Assembly (NCBI GenBank): GCA_017163975.1
Contig: JAFFSR010000237.1
Location: 2,046,001 to 2,110,000, forward strand
Source: Anastatus disparis
Lineage: Eukaryota; Arthropoda; Insecta; Hymenoptera; Eupelmidae
Reading direction: 5' to 3'
Length of the DNA: 64,000 nt
Shown here: positions 27,130-41,001 of the stretch, one piece after another
How the letters are laid out: the number at the start of each line of letters is the position of its first letter
How positions within the stretch are numbered: the first letter of the stretch is position 1
Notes under the pieces: generated by a model
Told to the model about the DNA's origin: nothing
Database searches by the model: none
Seen by the model: only the letters and a program-made list of their open reading frames with translations
Program-made: the position numbers and the translations under genes

Positions 27130-30100
27130 CCGTAGCCGCGCACGAGGCCGCCTGCGGGTTCTACTTCTTTTTTTTTTCTTTATTTTTTTTTTCTTCATTA
27201 TGTTGTATATACATATCTGTGTCATATGCATGTGTTTGTGTACATGTATGTATGTATATATATGTTAAGGGACCTACCGGCATGTGCCCTGTAGAGTAAG
27301 GGGGTGGGTATACCATGGCGCGTGGCCTTCCTTTTCTTTTTCTTCTTGCTTTATCGTTTTTTTCGAAAAAGAAAAGATTTTTTTTTTTTCGAGGGGGAAA
27401 AAGAAGAGGTGAAATATATGGCGGTATGGTTGATGCACTTTTGATTGGGATCCGTGGCGCGTGGATACTCAAAAACTGGTTTTTTGGGCTCTCTGGCAAC
27501 AAATTTTTTAACTTTTTACACCGGCTTTAATGCAACATACTGAAAATATTTGACTTTTTTAAAAAATTTATTTTTTAAATTATTATGGTTTGATTATTTT
27601 ATTGTAGTAAGATTTATATTGCGAAATTATACTAATGTTGTATATCTAATATTTTCTTTTGTTATGAATTCAGAAGTACCATTAATAATAAATATTTTAA
27701 ACGTCAAAGTATGTAGCATCGGTTCTTGTGTAGCAAAATACAGTTTCATGTTCTTTTTTTTTGCGAATAAATAATTCATATATGTTATGGATGTTACATA
27801 CGACTTGTATCATGAAAAAAAAAAGTATAAAAAGTTAACATCTACATGAAAAAAATTTCAACATTAAAAATCTATTCTTTTTATATTTCGAACATTTCAT
27901 TCTTTCTACTTTTTTTAACGAGAAGTGGTTTGAAAAATTTTACTTTACTTGCGATTGCGTTTGATCGAATGTTAAATAATAACGAAAAGTTTAACGAATA
28001 TTTATGAATAAAATTAAGAAAATATATTTTTAATGTATTTTTTTATTTAAACAATTACCATTCTTTATGATGAATAAATTTTTTAATTAAAAAATTTCTA
28101 CTCATTTAATTTTTAATGTTGATAAAAATGCATTTAGTATTATATTTTTTTTATCATAAATAGTTTATTATTTGAATTTTTTAAAGTCAATAAAGTATAA
28201 CGAGATGATAAAACATTGCATGAATTTTAACTTTCTAAGCATTTTCCGACGTTAATATCTGTAACTTTCCGGCAACAAATGCATAAAAACAAGCCTTATT
28301 TATCAAAATTAAGCAGACTCAAAAAGTTTTAAAATTAATCGACTGTTATGCCATTTACAATTCTAAAAAGGAAATATAATGTTTAATTTAGGTCAGTGAG
28401 TGATAAAAAAAAAGTTTGTTAAATCATACTTTTGTATTCCTTTTTTTTGTTCATCTTCAGAGAAGATTATTAATCATTAGAGGATGGAAACTAATTACAG
28501 GGAATTATTTAAAATAAATACATTAGAATCTAATGGCATAATCTCACTTTATTTAGGAACGTTTTTCTTCTACTTACAACCCCTTTTCAAGTGCAAATTT
28601 TGAGCTGCGTTAAAAACAAACAAAATAACATCAGTTACTTGATTAATTTAACTTTATTCTTACAATAACATTACTTAATGTACACTAATAAATGAAACCG
28701 AGAAGTTGTAAAAAGAAAAAAGTAAGTATCGTTATGACATTACAATAAACAAAATTTTTATTGTTGTAAATTTTCTTTACAATTAAAATTTGATTGTTCA
28801 TTAAGATTTTTCCAAAATTCATTATAATTAATATTACTATAATTTTCTAGTTAGTTTAGATATATAACATTTGTCTATAATTGCCCAAGGGCTTAGTGTC
28901 AAATATTATTGCTTCTGTCATGTGTATTTTCAACTACGCCGTGTTCAATTATACGCAGAAAATTCAGGATATCTGATTTTACAAGTAGCACTTAAAAATT
29001 ATAAAATCTTTATTTATAATCATTCGTTTCATTAACTGTAAATTTTACACTGATTTTGACATTTGATCGTTCGATTTAACAAACAGCAATCTCGCTTTGC
29101 ATCAATTTGAAATTAGTTTATTGATATTTTCATAATTAATATACAAAATTGAACATTATTTATACACTATCATGATTATGTGTGTTTATGTTTAAATTTC
29201 ATACGTAATAACAGTTTTTTTAGAGATTACAATATTTTTTAATCCATAAGTATGAATTCTATAAAATGTTTGCCATAAAATTTGCTCACGTTGATGTTGA
29301 AGAGGATTAAATGTAACAAGAATATAATAAATAAACTTTGTAACAAAATCAACGTCGAAATGTACAGATTTGTAATAATAAAATTGAGATTATATACCGT
29401 AATGGTTATTATTTGATTTTCAATATTGCAAATATTGTCCGTACACACACGTGTATATGATAATGAGAAGAGAAAGATGGAAAGAGAGAGGATCTGAACT
29501 CTATCAATAATAGATGGATCAGTATTATAGCGTTTTATGTATAAGCACGTAGATATGTATGTGCATAAACTAAACAACGTGTTTGCCCATTATCACGTAC
29601 TCTGTGTAAAAGCAGAAAATTTAAAAGTTTGTAAAGGATTTAATACCTCTTTAATAAGTGTGTATATGTCACTCTTAAGGCTTGTTAGCGAAACAATATA
29701 TATAACAAGTTAAAATAAAGGGCAAATATTATTTTCTTTTTTGATTTAAGCTGAGAGAAATGTAGTTTTTTTATTAAATTCATAAGGATGGGATTTAATT
29801 TTTGTAATTCAACACTAATATTATTTTAAAATGATTAAAAATAAAAATTTTTTAAATAATTTTTTTAAAAATTAATTTTATTATTTTAAACGACTGACCC
29901 TCAAACTGAACACTATGAGCTAATTCACATCGGTGTATTATTTGAGTAAGTGGGTAGTTTTAAAAAAACTAAAATTGTTAATAACATTCATTATATAAAA
30001 ATTAATTTTTTCGATTTAAATAAAGAGCATTTCCTCAGAAAATTTCAAAGAAAATCATTAATTTTAAACTATTTCTATTATAAAAAATAACAGAAATATT

Positions 30101-31887
30101 ATAAAGGGCTAAACAAAAGTTGCTTTTTGAGGTAAGATTTTAATTAACGACATAGATGTATAATTGAATTTTCAATCATTACTTTTTTCTTATTTTAATT
30201 AGATAAAACGCTTAACTTAAAATTTATTAGATAATAATTTTCTGTACTAAAAAAAAGTTTACTAGGTTGCAGTTAACTTTATTCAATAAATAATTCTTAA
30301 TCATATCAGTTAAAATTTATTTAAAGCTGACAGAAAATTTTATTTCAACATATTGATGTCCATTACTTTAATGAAACTATAGATTTTCATTCATAAGTAA
30401 TAAAAATAATAGAATTTAGAAATGGTATAAAATTTAAAAAAAAAAGGATTAAAAAACTCTATTAAATTTCCCCTTACGATAGTTAGATCAACAAAACATC
30501 ATTTATAGGTAAGAAAAATATACTAAAACGTTCTAAAAACAGCGAGCGTACACGATAGGATATCCCGATATCCTATAACAATATATAGATATAGAACTAT
30601 GAGACTATGAAAACCCTCTTTCTCTCTCTCTCTCGCTCTCTATATAGCACGTATTTTACGTGCGATATGATGAACCGGTAGTTCGTGAGCTTCATTATTT
30701 AGAACCATTTATAATAGAAGAGTTGGGTATATACCCAAGCTTTTTTTTTATTCCTTGCTCCTCTTCTCTCTCTCTCTTTATATACCCGAAAAGCTCGTTT
30801 CGCGCGCGCGCTAGTGTCGATTGAATCGTAAAGGCAACATTATAAAGAGAAAAGGAGAGAGAAAGTGAGAGGAGAAATAAAGGAGTAAGAGAGCCACGCG
30901 ACCTAATATATAACTTTGTGAATCTGATGCTTCGTGTAACAAAAAAAAAAAGCTTCTCTCTCTCTTCTCTTGTGATTTTCGTTCCTGCTGTAGCAGCTTA
31001 GAGATGTTCTTTATGGACCTGATTCTTTTTTGGTTTTCTCCCCTTTTTTGTTGGTGTTGAAAGATGGGCACTTTTTTTTTCGTAATTCCGTATGAGCACG
31101 TACCTTAGAAACATATTTCGGAAAGAGCTCACTTAATGGACGAGAATCGCTCTTTAATATCTTCATTTCCGCCGAGCATATACGCGCGGATACTTTTTTT
31201 TATAATGTGATGAGTACGTGTGCATTTATAAAAGCCTGTTTTTTTGTTTAATTTCATTTTTGAAGGATAATTTTAAAATTTTTTCGGAACAAACATGTAA
31301 GCGAATTTTTTATTTTATTAAATCATTTATAATTAAGGAGATACTATGTGGAATTAAAGTAATATTACGTTTTTTTATATTTAAAATTAAATTCAAATTA
31401 AAATTTGTTCATGTTAATTTGTAAAGATTTTTTAAATATTCAAACCTTTTCTTAACAGCACATATTCATAAAATGCTTTTCTCTTTATATTAAATAATTT
31501 CAACTTTCAACCAACAAAAAATATTCAAGAAAAAGTATTTTTTTCAAACCATGCATGTAAAAAAAGTTCTTTTTCATATTTAATTTTTTGAACGTAAAAA
31601 GAATTTTAATGCATCATCGCGATAGCTTAAACTTTCGTACACTAATGCAGAAAAATATGATTTCTCGTACGAGAGTCGAAGAGTTGGAAATTCCTTCATT
31701 ATACATCCTTTTTCGGGATTTTTCGTGAAAAATTTATTTTATTCATTGGGAAAAGCATTTTTTCCTCATTGTTATATATTGAGGTGATGTAATAGAGTAT
31801 ATGATTTACACATGGTTACCGGCATTGTAATTTTTCAAATTTATTTCTTTTTAAAAATGTTTGAAAATATCTCTGTTATTCATTTTA
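27130..31887. other. Intergenic region, scabrous to S28 gene (left part)
   Basis: Low-complexity AT-rich DNA with some GC-richer patches near 27270-27330 and a CT-rich microsatellite at about 30616-30641. No exon, RNA gene or conserved protein was recognised. It may hold regulatory sequence for scabrous, but I see no site clusters to mark. Confidence 0.5.
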
Positions 31888-33210
31888 TTAAGGTGGATTT
31901 AGTGTAATATAGAGATGTATTTAAAATTTTTGAATTTAGAATTAAAAATTTGGAAAAGTGTGATGTCGGTATTTTACACGCTCTCATGAAAAATAAAAAA
32001 AATTTCTTTTCAATTTTTTAGTACTTTTTGGCAGTGAAAGGAACCTTGTAAAATTCACTTTTTAACTGGTGCCAATGATTATGGACTTCTGGTAAAAAAC
32101 GACAAAATTCAAAATCGATTTTACTGCTCTAAAAATGTCAAAAACTTTATTTTTGGGAAAACTACTTCTGTATAAAAGTGGTACTAATATGAATTCTTAA
32201 ATAGATCCTATTTACATTAACGAATCCAATATTTTCTGATTTTTTTAACCTATCAAGAAGATCTAGAGATTTTATACGCGTTCTGCACACGTAGTTTCGA
32301 GGACAACGCGTTTTATTCTAACTATGAAATATTTTTTATTCGATAAAATTATGAAATTAAATTATTTTCATTCGGTTTAATGCTTCATTTTTTTAGAGCT
32401 ATGAACAATTTTGTCTGAATTATTAGGCTTTTTTAAAAAATTTGCATTTACTCTATAGTCGTAAAGTTTGCGAACTAGTAATTCTAGAAGGTTTTTAGTA
32501 GGAACATATTAAATTTGAGATTAAAACATTTTTTGATTGAAAACAAAATTGTTCAAAAAGCTTGTTTAAAAATTATGAGGGGATGAAAATTGAGACAAAA
32601 TTTAGACTAAAATGCAGAATTTATTTTCTATGCGTATTCCAGTTAAATATTTACATTATTTTTGTTTCCTGATAACTTTTGAACAACTTGAGCTTTTTGA
32701 CCAATTTTTTTTTCAATCAAAATGTTTAAATTTCAACTTTTATATTCATTGTATAAATCTTTTAAAATAATTAGATTTAAAAAAAGACAGCTACAACTAT
32801 GAAGCAGATGTAAATTTTCTAAAAAAGTCTAAAAATTTAGAGACGAAACTATACCTTTACTCATAAATATTGACTATCTTTTTACTATATTGCAACATTT
32901 TAAGAAAAGAAATGAATTAGTTTGTAGCATTTACCGTGAAGATTATTTAGTTAAATTTTCAAATAAATTAATTTATTAGTTTTTAAGATATTTAGATCTC
33001 TTATGCAAAATCTAAAAATGTTAATATATAAAATTGGAACCCAAAATTTTAAAAAATTAACGAACGAATTTATTTGAAAATTTAACTAAATAATCTTCAC
33101 GGTAAACACGACAAGCTAAAGCATTTCTTTTCCTCAAGTTTTGCAATAAAATAAAAAGATAGGCCAAATTCATGAGTACAGGTGTAGTGTCCGTTTTACA
33201 TCCCCCTTAA
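31888..33210. mobile_element. TTAA-bounded non-autonomous palindromic element, 1.3 kb
   Basis: Both ends are TTAA, with short related inverted termini: TTAAGGTGGATTTAG on the left, and TTAAGGGGGATGTAA in reverse complement on the right. Its right third (about 32845-33205) is a foldback; one arm carries TTTACCGTGAAGATTATTTA and the other its complement near 33100. A second inverted pair, around TTTTTGATTGAAAA, lies at 32530-32570 and 32700-32740. No transposase frame is present, so it would depend on one elsewhere. Confidence 0.65.
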
Positions 33211-35640
33211 GAAAAACTATTCGAAAGTTAGAAAAAATTCGAAACCTAAGTACAATGCACTCTCTTTGATAATTAATTTTTTTAAATAATTTATTTAGAA
33301 GATTATCTCTGCGTTGTTAAGGAACACTTTTACAAAAAAGAAAATAAAATAATTTGTTCATTGCGACGCGAAAAACAGATACATAAAAGTACAACTTTTT
33401 TATACGTGTTAAAACAAAACGTTTCGTGTAACGAAATATAGTGAACAAATTGCGAAATTTGTCATCCATGTCAGCAAAGTCGTGGCAAGAATTCTTTCAC
33501 CTATATACATGTGTGTTAAAAGAAAATATTTGTATATCAAAATGTAGACTAAGCTTTTCATAAAAACGATTATTTGAACTAAATAATCAAAACTAATTAC
33601 ATAAGGAATTAAATTTTAAGTAAGTCCGTGTTGCAATTACAAGTTTTAATATTGATTGTATGTCAGTTTTAGTTTATTTAATGCTGTCATTACTAAAATA
33701 AATTCGTATATTAATTAAAGAAAAAAAAATTTTACATGAAATTCCAAGAAATTGCAATTATTGTTGGAACGAAGAAAAATTTATCAATCAAAACGTTGAA
33801 AATAATATTTATTTTAGAATATTCAATTAATTTCCAATTAAAACTAATCAAAGTTTATGTGACAATTTTTCTTTGTTTATTAAATTTGTTAAAATAAATT
33901 CACTAAAATAGTTGTTTTTTTCATTAAATGTAAACCTGTAACGAATATTTCGTAGATTAGAATAAATCATTAAAGTTGTTAAATTTAACAGTATACTGTA
34001 ATATCAGTTTAAATGCAGTGAAATATAATACGATGCTAAATTGATTTATGTATACGCACGTGCATATATACATGATATTGTAATAAAAATTTCTGTAAAT
34101 AATAAATTGAAATTTAAATCCAAACAATGAAATATTATTTTTTTTATTCTAAAACCATTTTTTAGTACAACATAAATGTAAATATGCTGATGGATTATAA
34201 TAACAAAAATGAAATGCAACGAGGCAAGAAAATTGTTAGTTATACACAAAAAACTTGATTCATAATGCAAGAATAAAAGCAAATTGTTACATCGATGAAA
34301 TTAATAATATTCAAATTGGTTTAAAAATTCACGAACATCTGTTACCGAGATGCACGTACGAAAAATAAAATTAATATGTAAATCCCGAAATTCAATATTA
34401 CTTACATGCCGTTATTTAATAAATAAGTAATTCACCGTATACAAAGTTTTTAAATTATTTCAGTTTCGAAATTTTGAAAATAAATGTATGCATACATGCA
34501 TCTAAATTTAAAAAAATTGTTTTTAGGATTTAAATAATAATTTTAACATGACCGTGAGACAGAAAGGTAATTTTTTGGGGGCTATGTCAAAATTGTAAAT
34601 TAAAAATAAAATTTTAATTTAGATCAAATGTAATAATTAGTGAAACGTTATTCTTAAAACCAAGAAATGACTGAGTTCATAAGTCAATTTTTGAAAGAAA
34701 GTCGAATCCAAATTAATAATAAAAATATTATGTGCAATTATACAATCTCTCACAAAAAGGATGATACACAATTAAATCATATATATTACAAGATTATCAA
34801 TATAAATTATTTAAAAATTCAAATTTGTGTATATTGTGATTATATTAAAAAAAAAAAAAAGCAACATTTTTCGCCCTGATTGTTTTTTATATGCAAGTTT
34901 TTTATACAAATTTTACCATTTCTGTTAAGTTTTCGATACACAATCAGTATATTTTCCTTCCAATAATACAAAGGAGTATATACAAAGTTATCTAATCAAC
35001 TAAAACTAGAAAAATAGTTTTACGATTAATATTTTAAAAAAATATATTCGCATCTGAAGATAAAACAATAAAAATACCTTATTTTAAATAAGAAACTTTA
35101 AAATAGCCACTGTTGTATTTATCCTTGCTTATAATTTCAAAATCTTACATTGTGTATGCTAAGGTTCATCTCAACTGCAAAATAAAGAACCGTAATCATG
35201 AATAACTATTTTTTAAACTATTTATAATTATCTATTTTTTTTCTTTATTTGTAACAATCATATTTTTTTAAATTCTTTGAAGAAAACTCATTTTTATTAA
35301 ACATAAATATCACTTAATGATAAAGAAAAAATTTTTTAAATTATAATTTAGTGTTTTTCAATTTGATTTACTAACAATTGTGATTTGTAATTTTATGAAA
35401 AGATTATTTTTTTGTATCCATCAATTTTGAAAACACGTGAAAATTCTATTTGAATATTTGAATTTTTTATTTGAATAATATTTTTTTTTAATAAAAATAT
35501 TTTTAAAAAGTATTTTTTATAATCAATGAATATGTGGTTTTAAATAAGTTATAACAGTCTCAAGAATTTCATATCGTTGAAATACGTTTGCATGTATATA
35601 AACGCACACACTATTATGCTCTCTTTGCGTCGAAAATATA
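33211..35640. other. Intergenic, upstream of S28 gene
   Basis: AT-rich, with no defensible coding sequence. From about 35280 onward it is similar to the segment at 59640-60235 within the tandem array. Confidence 0.5.
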
Positions 35641-35659
35641 TGTTTTGTTGATTTTCATT

Positions 35660-35785
35660 ACTTGCTGAGTGAGCTCCGGCTTGTTTGCGGCGGCGGTAGA
35701 TGCACAATAACGTTGACTGCTTTGTGAAATTGCTATTAACATCAGTGCAAGAGAATTACTTTCAAGAAAACATTCAAAAATAACA
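35660..35785 (+). other. Non-coding first exon of the S28 gene (proposed)
   Basis: A short, less AT-rich stretch containing GGCTTGTTTGCGGCGGCGG ends at a good donor, AACA|gtaagtt (intron from 35786). A matching acceptor, tgtatttcag, lies at 36191, 80 bases before the S28 start codon. The upstream boundary is a guess. The stretch is duplicated in decayed form near 59885-59970, where the donor reads ataagt. Confidence 0.55.
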
Positions 35786-36271
35786 GTAAGTTAAAAACTG
35801 TCGGTTTAATTTTGTTATTGCAATGTTAATTTTTCGCATAATATTTTTGCTCGTCATTTTGAAGAGGTTACGTTTTGGAATTAACGTTAAAAAATAAATT
35901 TGAATTTATTTGATTTTTAACGATTATTTTGTATCTTCTTAAAAGTATTAATTTAAATTGAATTGTATTTAAATACTTGATTTATTTAATAAATTAATTT
36001 TTTAAGTTCAAATGATTTATTAAATATATTTTTAACCTAAAGAATTTATTAAATCAAATGTAGAAAAATTTTTAGTATTGAATGTTAATGATAGTTTGTA
36101 TCTTGAATTATTAGGAGAATTCTCTTTGATTATTTTATCTTACATTCACTTGGCTATCGCTTAAACATGTTGACCAATCATTGTATTTCAGCAGATTGTT
36201 TCTGACACCACGGGTCATTCAAATATCAGACATAAGACTGGAATAGCTTAGAAAAGTTCAAGACATTTATC

Positions 36272-38657
36272 ATGAAACTCATTATTACATTTGCTATATT
36301 TATAGCAATCATCAATTCTGGAACAGCATGGCGAAATTTTATGTTAGGAAGAAAGAAAAATGGTAATCTTGGCGAGCCACCTGTATCTAATCTCCAAGAT
36401 ATACCAAAAGATCAATGGTTCACTCAAAATTTGGATCATTTTAGTCCAACGGAAGGACGTACTTGGAAACAAGTAAGAAATATTTTTAATTAATTTATTC
36501 ATAAAACTAAAAATTAACAATTTTATAATTGTTTTCATGATTATTTTTATAGCGATATTTTATGAATTCTGATTATTATAAAAAAGATGGTCCAGTTTTT
36601 CTCATGATTGGTGGAGAAGGGCCAGCTAGTGGAAAATGGATGGTAGAAGGTGGAATGATTGAGTATGCTAAGCAGTATGGTGCATTTTGTTTCTTATTAG
36701 AGCATCGATATTATGGATTGAGTCATCCAACATCGTAAGTGAAATCGATTGATTCTTAAATAATCTATTCTAAATCTATAATTTATATAATACATTTATT
36801 TATTACAAATATTTTTAATTTATTAGATTACTAAGCAATCAATTTCTATAAACTTTGTCACTGTTTTCATATAAATTAGTTTTCATATAATTTATATTTT
36901 ATTTCTTTAAAACAATTTAAATCCAAATTATTCAATATTTATTGTTTATTAGTAGTTATATTTGAGAAAATTAAATATTTATAAAATTATTTTTTTTTTA
37001 TTTAGGGATTTAAGTGTGAAGAATCTTGCATTTTTGAATTCGGAGCAAGCACTTGCTGACTTGGCTTACTTCATTGAAGGAATGCATTTGGCACATCAAA
37101 TACCTCACAGTGCTAAATGGATTGTATTTGGGGGTTCTTATTCTGGTTCATTGGCAGCATGGATGCGTCTTAAATATCCTCATCTTGTACATGGAGCTAT
37201 GTCTGCTAGTGGTCCCTTGCTTGCCAAGATTGACTTCCAGGGTTAGTAGATTTTTATTTTATAATTAAATTAAAATATTATTATCACTATCAAATTTGAT
37301 TGAAACTATTTATGCTAATAAGCAATTTAATTTAAAAAAAAAATTTCTTTAGTAAACTAGTTTAAATCATGAAGTGTATATTAAAAAATTTATATTATTT
37401 TAATAGTAAAGGATTTGTAATTTTAATGTATTGATATTAATTGCAGAATATTATGTGGTGGTTGAGAATTCATTGAAAACACATTCTCAAGCTTGTATAG
37501 ATGCTATAGCAGCTGCCATTAGACAAGTACACATAATGTTACGTCATCGCATTGGTCAACAAGGATTGGAAAAAATGTTTAAGTATGTAACTATATCTTT
37601 TTTTATGAATACTTACAAGTAATTTAACATGTATTGTTATATTTTAGTTTCTGTGATCCTATTGATTCTGGAAAAACAACATTAAAAGATATTGCCAATT
37701 TATATGAAACTCTTGCTGACAATTTTGCTGAAGTTGTACAGTATAACAAAGATAATCGTAACGAGAGTACTATAACTATTGATACTGTCTGTGATACATT
37801 AGTTAACGAGAAAAATGGAGTTCCTGTTAATAGACTTGCTGAAGTTAGTAATATGATACTTAAACAAAATAAAGAAAAATGTCTAGATTATAAATATGAT
37901 AAAATGGTTGGAGAATTAAGAAATATCACATGGGCTGAACAAAGTAAAGCTGGAGGTAATCAGTTATTTTTTTTTTATCAATAACAATGTTGTGAAAATT
38001 CATTTTTTTAATTTTTATTTTATTATTAGGACGTCAGTGGATGTATCAAGTATGCACGGAATTCGGTTGGTTCCAGACTTCCACTGCAAGACCTTATTTA
38101 TTCAGTGAAACTTTCCCTGTCGACTTCTTTATTCAGCAATGTGCTGATATTTTTGGTCCAAGGTTTGTAAAATAAGTTAAATTAATTAATGATTTGCTTT
38201 TTCTGTATAGACAAAGACATGTTTACTTTTGAATAAAACAAAAATATTTAAAGAAATATTGTTTATTTTCATTGCAGATTTTTACATACTGCAGAGTCTG
38301 GAGTTGAGCGTAGTAATACCATATATGGTGCTTTGGACTTGGTCAACGTAATTTCAAATGTTGTATTTGTACAAGGAAGCATTGATCCATGGCATGCTCT
38401 TGGTATCACAAAATCATCAAATCCTAATGCACCAGCTATTTTAATAAATGGTACATGTCATTTTTTTTGTTTCTTTGACTTCGTTTTGTGTATACATTTA
38501 ATGTTTATTCATCATTTTTTACTATATTTCAGGCACAGCGCATTGTGCAAATGTTTATCCACCATCACCAAAAGATTTACCAGCATTGACTGAAGCGAGA
38601 AAGCAAGTATCAACATTGATTGGTGAATGGCTTAAAGAAGAGAAAGTTAATTCTTAA
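36272..38657 (+). CDS. Secreted/lysosomal serine carboxypeptidase, peptidase family S28
   Basis: Eight exons: 36272-36472, 36553-36734, 37006-37241, 37447-37582, 37648-37955, 38030-38162, 38278-38450 and 38533-38657. All junctions are GT-AG with agreeing phases, giving 497 residues, normal for the family. Residues 1-19 are a signal peptide. Diagnostic motifs are IGGEGP, the EHRYYG element, nucleophile motif GGSYSG (Ser172), GSIDPWH (Asp435) and GTAHCAN (His460), so the triad is complete. S28 enzymes (prolylcarboxypeptidase, DPP7, thymus-specific serine protease) cleave after proline or similar residues near peptide ends in lysosomes or secretions. This protein looks most like the invertebrate K12H4.7/PRSS16-like branch, by memory of motifs. 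A polyadenylation signal follows at 38796. The gene's 3' end is also the left edge of the neighbouring tandem duplication. Confidence 0.93.
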
Positions 38658-38795
38658 TTATTTCAATATAATACGTAATAATGGCGGCTGTTAATGTTAA
38701 TTTAAGTAATACTGTTTAATGTAATTGTTAAAACTAATAACGTAAGTGCTTTTTACAATGATCTGATAAATTTGATATAAATTTTTAAGAAACCA

Positions 38796-38801
38796 AATAA
38801 A
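38796..38801 (+). terminator. Polyadenylation signal of the S28 gene
   Basis: AATAAA 139 bases after the stop codon. The sequence just after it recurs near 55340, before gene C. Confidence 0.7.
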
Positions 38802-39092
38802 AATATTTCTTTTTATTGCTAAACGTAAAATTTTATTTTATCTTTGATTCCATATGACTAACGTTTATAAAGTCTAGTACTAATTATTATATTTTTATAT
38901 ACCCTTTTGTTTTTTTTATATAACATTTTATATTATAATTAATTTCAATTTTGGGTCGCGAACTTGTTTTTTATATTAAAATAATTTATTTGATCTTTAG
39001 AAAAATTTCTAAAATTATGATTTCTGCCAATGGTTTTCAATTTAACAGAAAAAATAAAAATGAAATTTTTCTGTTAAAAATATGATTGATTT

Positions 39093-39292
39093 TTTTTTAA
39101 CACCACTGTATTTATGCTATCATTGTAATGCTAATTAGCGACGGAGGTCGTTAGTGTTTTTGTGAACAAAGTACATGTAACGTACAGTAGCGCTTGTATC
39201 AATCGGCCGATGAGAGCGGGATTTGAACTCGGGACCTCGATGCTACAATTTCATCATTTTACCGAATGAACCACTGACGGCCTCATTACAAT
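39093..39292 (-). mobile_element. tRNA-derived SINE, copy 2, with target-site duplication
   Basis: Same family as the copy at 12031. It is flanked by a perfect 12-base duplication, TATGATTGATTT, at 39081-39092 and 39293-39304. The uninterrupted site is visible in the third unit near 55670 (CATGATTGATTTAAAAG), so the insertion is specific to the first unit. Its box A has decayed (GGTAAAATG). Confidence 0.9.
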
Positions 39293-39983
39293 TATGATTG
39301 ATTTAAAAGTGTTTTGATAAAAAATGCAAAACAGTTATATTTTCTTTTATAGTAATGACTTATAGTGTGTGTATACGGCATACCTATACACGTAAATCGA
39401 AATAACAGCGCGTAAATTGAAAATGTGTAAAAGAAAAAGTATTCATAAAAAAAAGGAAATATAAAACAGAATTGCTATCATAAAACTAAGAAAAATTTTA
39501 AAAGAGAGAGTAAATATTTAATGTAACGCACGAAAAATGTGAGGGTTTTCCCAACCCTCAAAATCCTTTTATTACTCAGGCCATGCACGATGCATATGTA
39601 CGCACTCAAATTGAAAATACAGTTACTTTTCGGTTTTAGCAATGGTATAATTTTGGTACTTTAGAGTCAGTATATAGCTCAGGTATACTTAAAAAAAGAA
39701 AATATGTGCGATGACTGACTGAAAGAGTAGAAAAAAAACTAAAAACTATTCTCGAGCGAACACATTTGAGGCATTCGTCCTCGAATTTTTGTACGAAAAC
39801 GGTCAAAAGAGATTTGTACATATCAATATAATATTAGTCTTTCGTTTATTTTACATTTCATCACATTTTTCCTATTCATAAACTCGTACAAACAAAAGTA
39901 CTTGACATGACTTTAATCATTGAACGTATAAAGTCGAATTTCAACGCATTTTAAACGCGCCTGCATCTAACATACTTTAAAGT

Positions 39984-40217
39984 GACGATTTTAGCGCCCT
40001 TTAAATGAAACTATCGATAAGAGCATATTGTTTATATTATTAAATCCTAAAGAATTTCATTTCGAATGGAAGCAAGTAACTTGCATGTATCACACGTTTT
40101 CATTTTATTTTAAAGACGTTTTATGATTTTTATCCGTAGAAAAATATAATAAATATTTTACGTAGATAAAAAATTGTTAAATATTTTTATTTTTGCAAAC
40201 AAACTTGATAAATAAAG
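39984..40217 (+). promoter_or_regulatory. Conserved promoter and 5'UTR exon of gene A
   Basis: The block around TTAGCGCCCTTTAAATGAAA and the following CTATCGATAAGAGC is shared by all four units about 0.8-1 kb before the start codon. This copy alone has TATCGATA, the DREF-binding element. The segment ends at a shared donor, AATAAAG|gtaaga, after 40217; the matching acceptor immediately precedes the ATG at 41002. The transcription start is not resolved. Confidence 0.6.
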
Positions 40218-41001
40218 GTAAGACTGATAACTATAATAATTATTATTATAACCCGTAAAAAATGATTTTTATATATTCATATATGATTATATATGTTTAT
40301 TCATAGTAGCATCGTATTTAATCATGTACAAACTTATATAATTAAATATAACTCAAGAGTCTTAATCATTTAATTATATATGATATTTATAATTCCATAT
40401 AATAATATTCGGCTTATAAGACTACTAGTAAAATTACGAGAACGATATTAAATTATATATAAAAATTTATGAGTTTATAAAATTAAGTACAATTATATGT
40501 AGTCATAAAGACTTTGAAGTCATATTTGATTATATATATTTATGCATAATTATATTTGACAGCCATATATGACCATATATATGATTCTACAGAAATCATT
40601 TTTAGACGGGATCTGATTAAATATTGTCGTAATTTACTTGTATACAAGTCGTTTTATCATCGTTTTTTATTAATTTTCATAAATAATCTGTTATCTTATA
40701 CCATTAAAATTGAAATTGAAAATACTAATTCATCAAAATATTTTGATTAATAACATAATTTTTGTTCACAAAATAAAACTAATTAAAAACATGAATAAGA
40801 ATTATATTAAGTTTAAGAAAGTTATTTTTATTTTACTTTTGTTTATTATTCAAACAAATATTGAGTAAAATTTTTTGTGAAAAAATGTCAAAATTATCAA
40901 AAATTTTGAATTTATTATAGAAAATGATTATTTAAAAAATGTTAGCCTGATTGATTACCTGCGTTAATGTGGATATTCTAATAATTTTTTCCTAATTGTA
41001 G

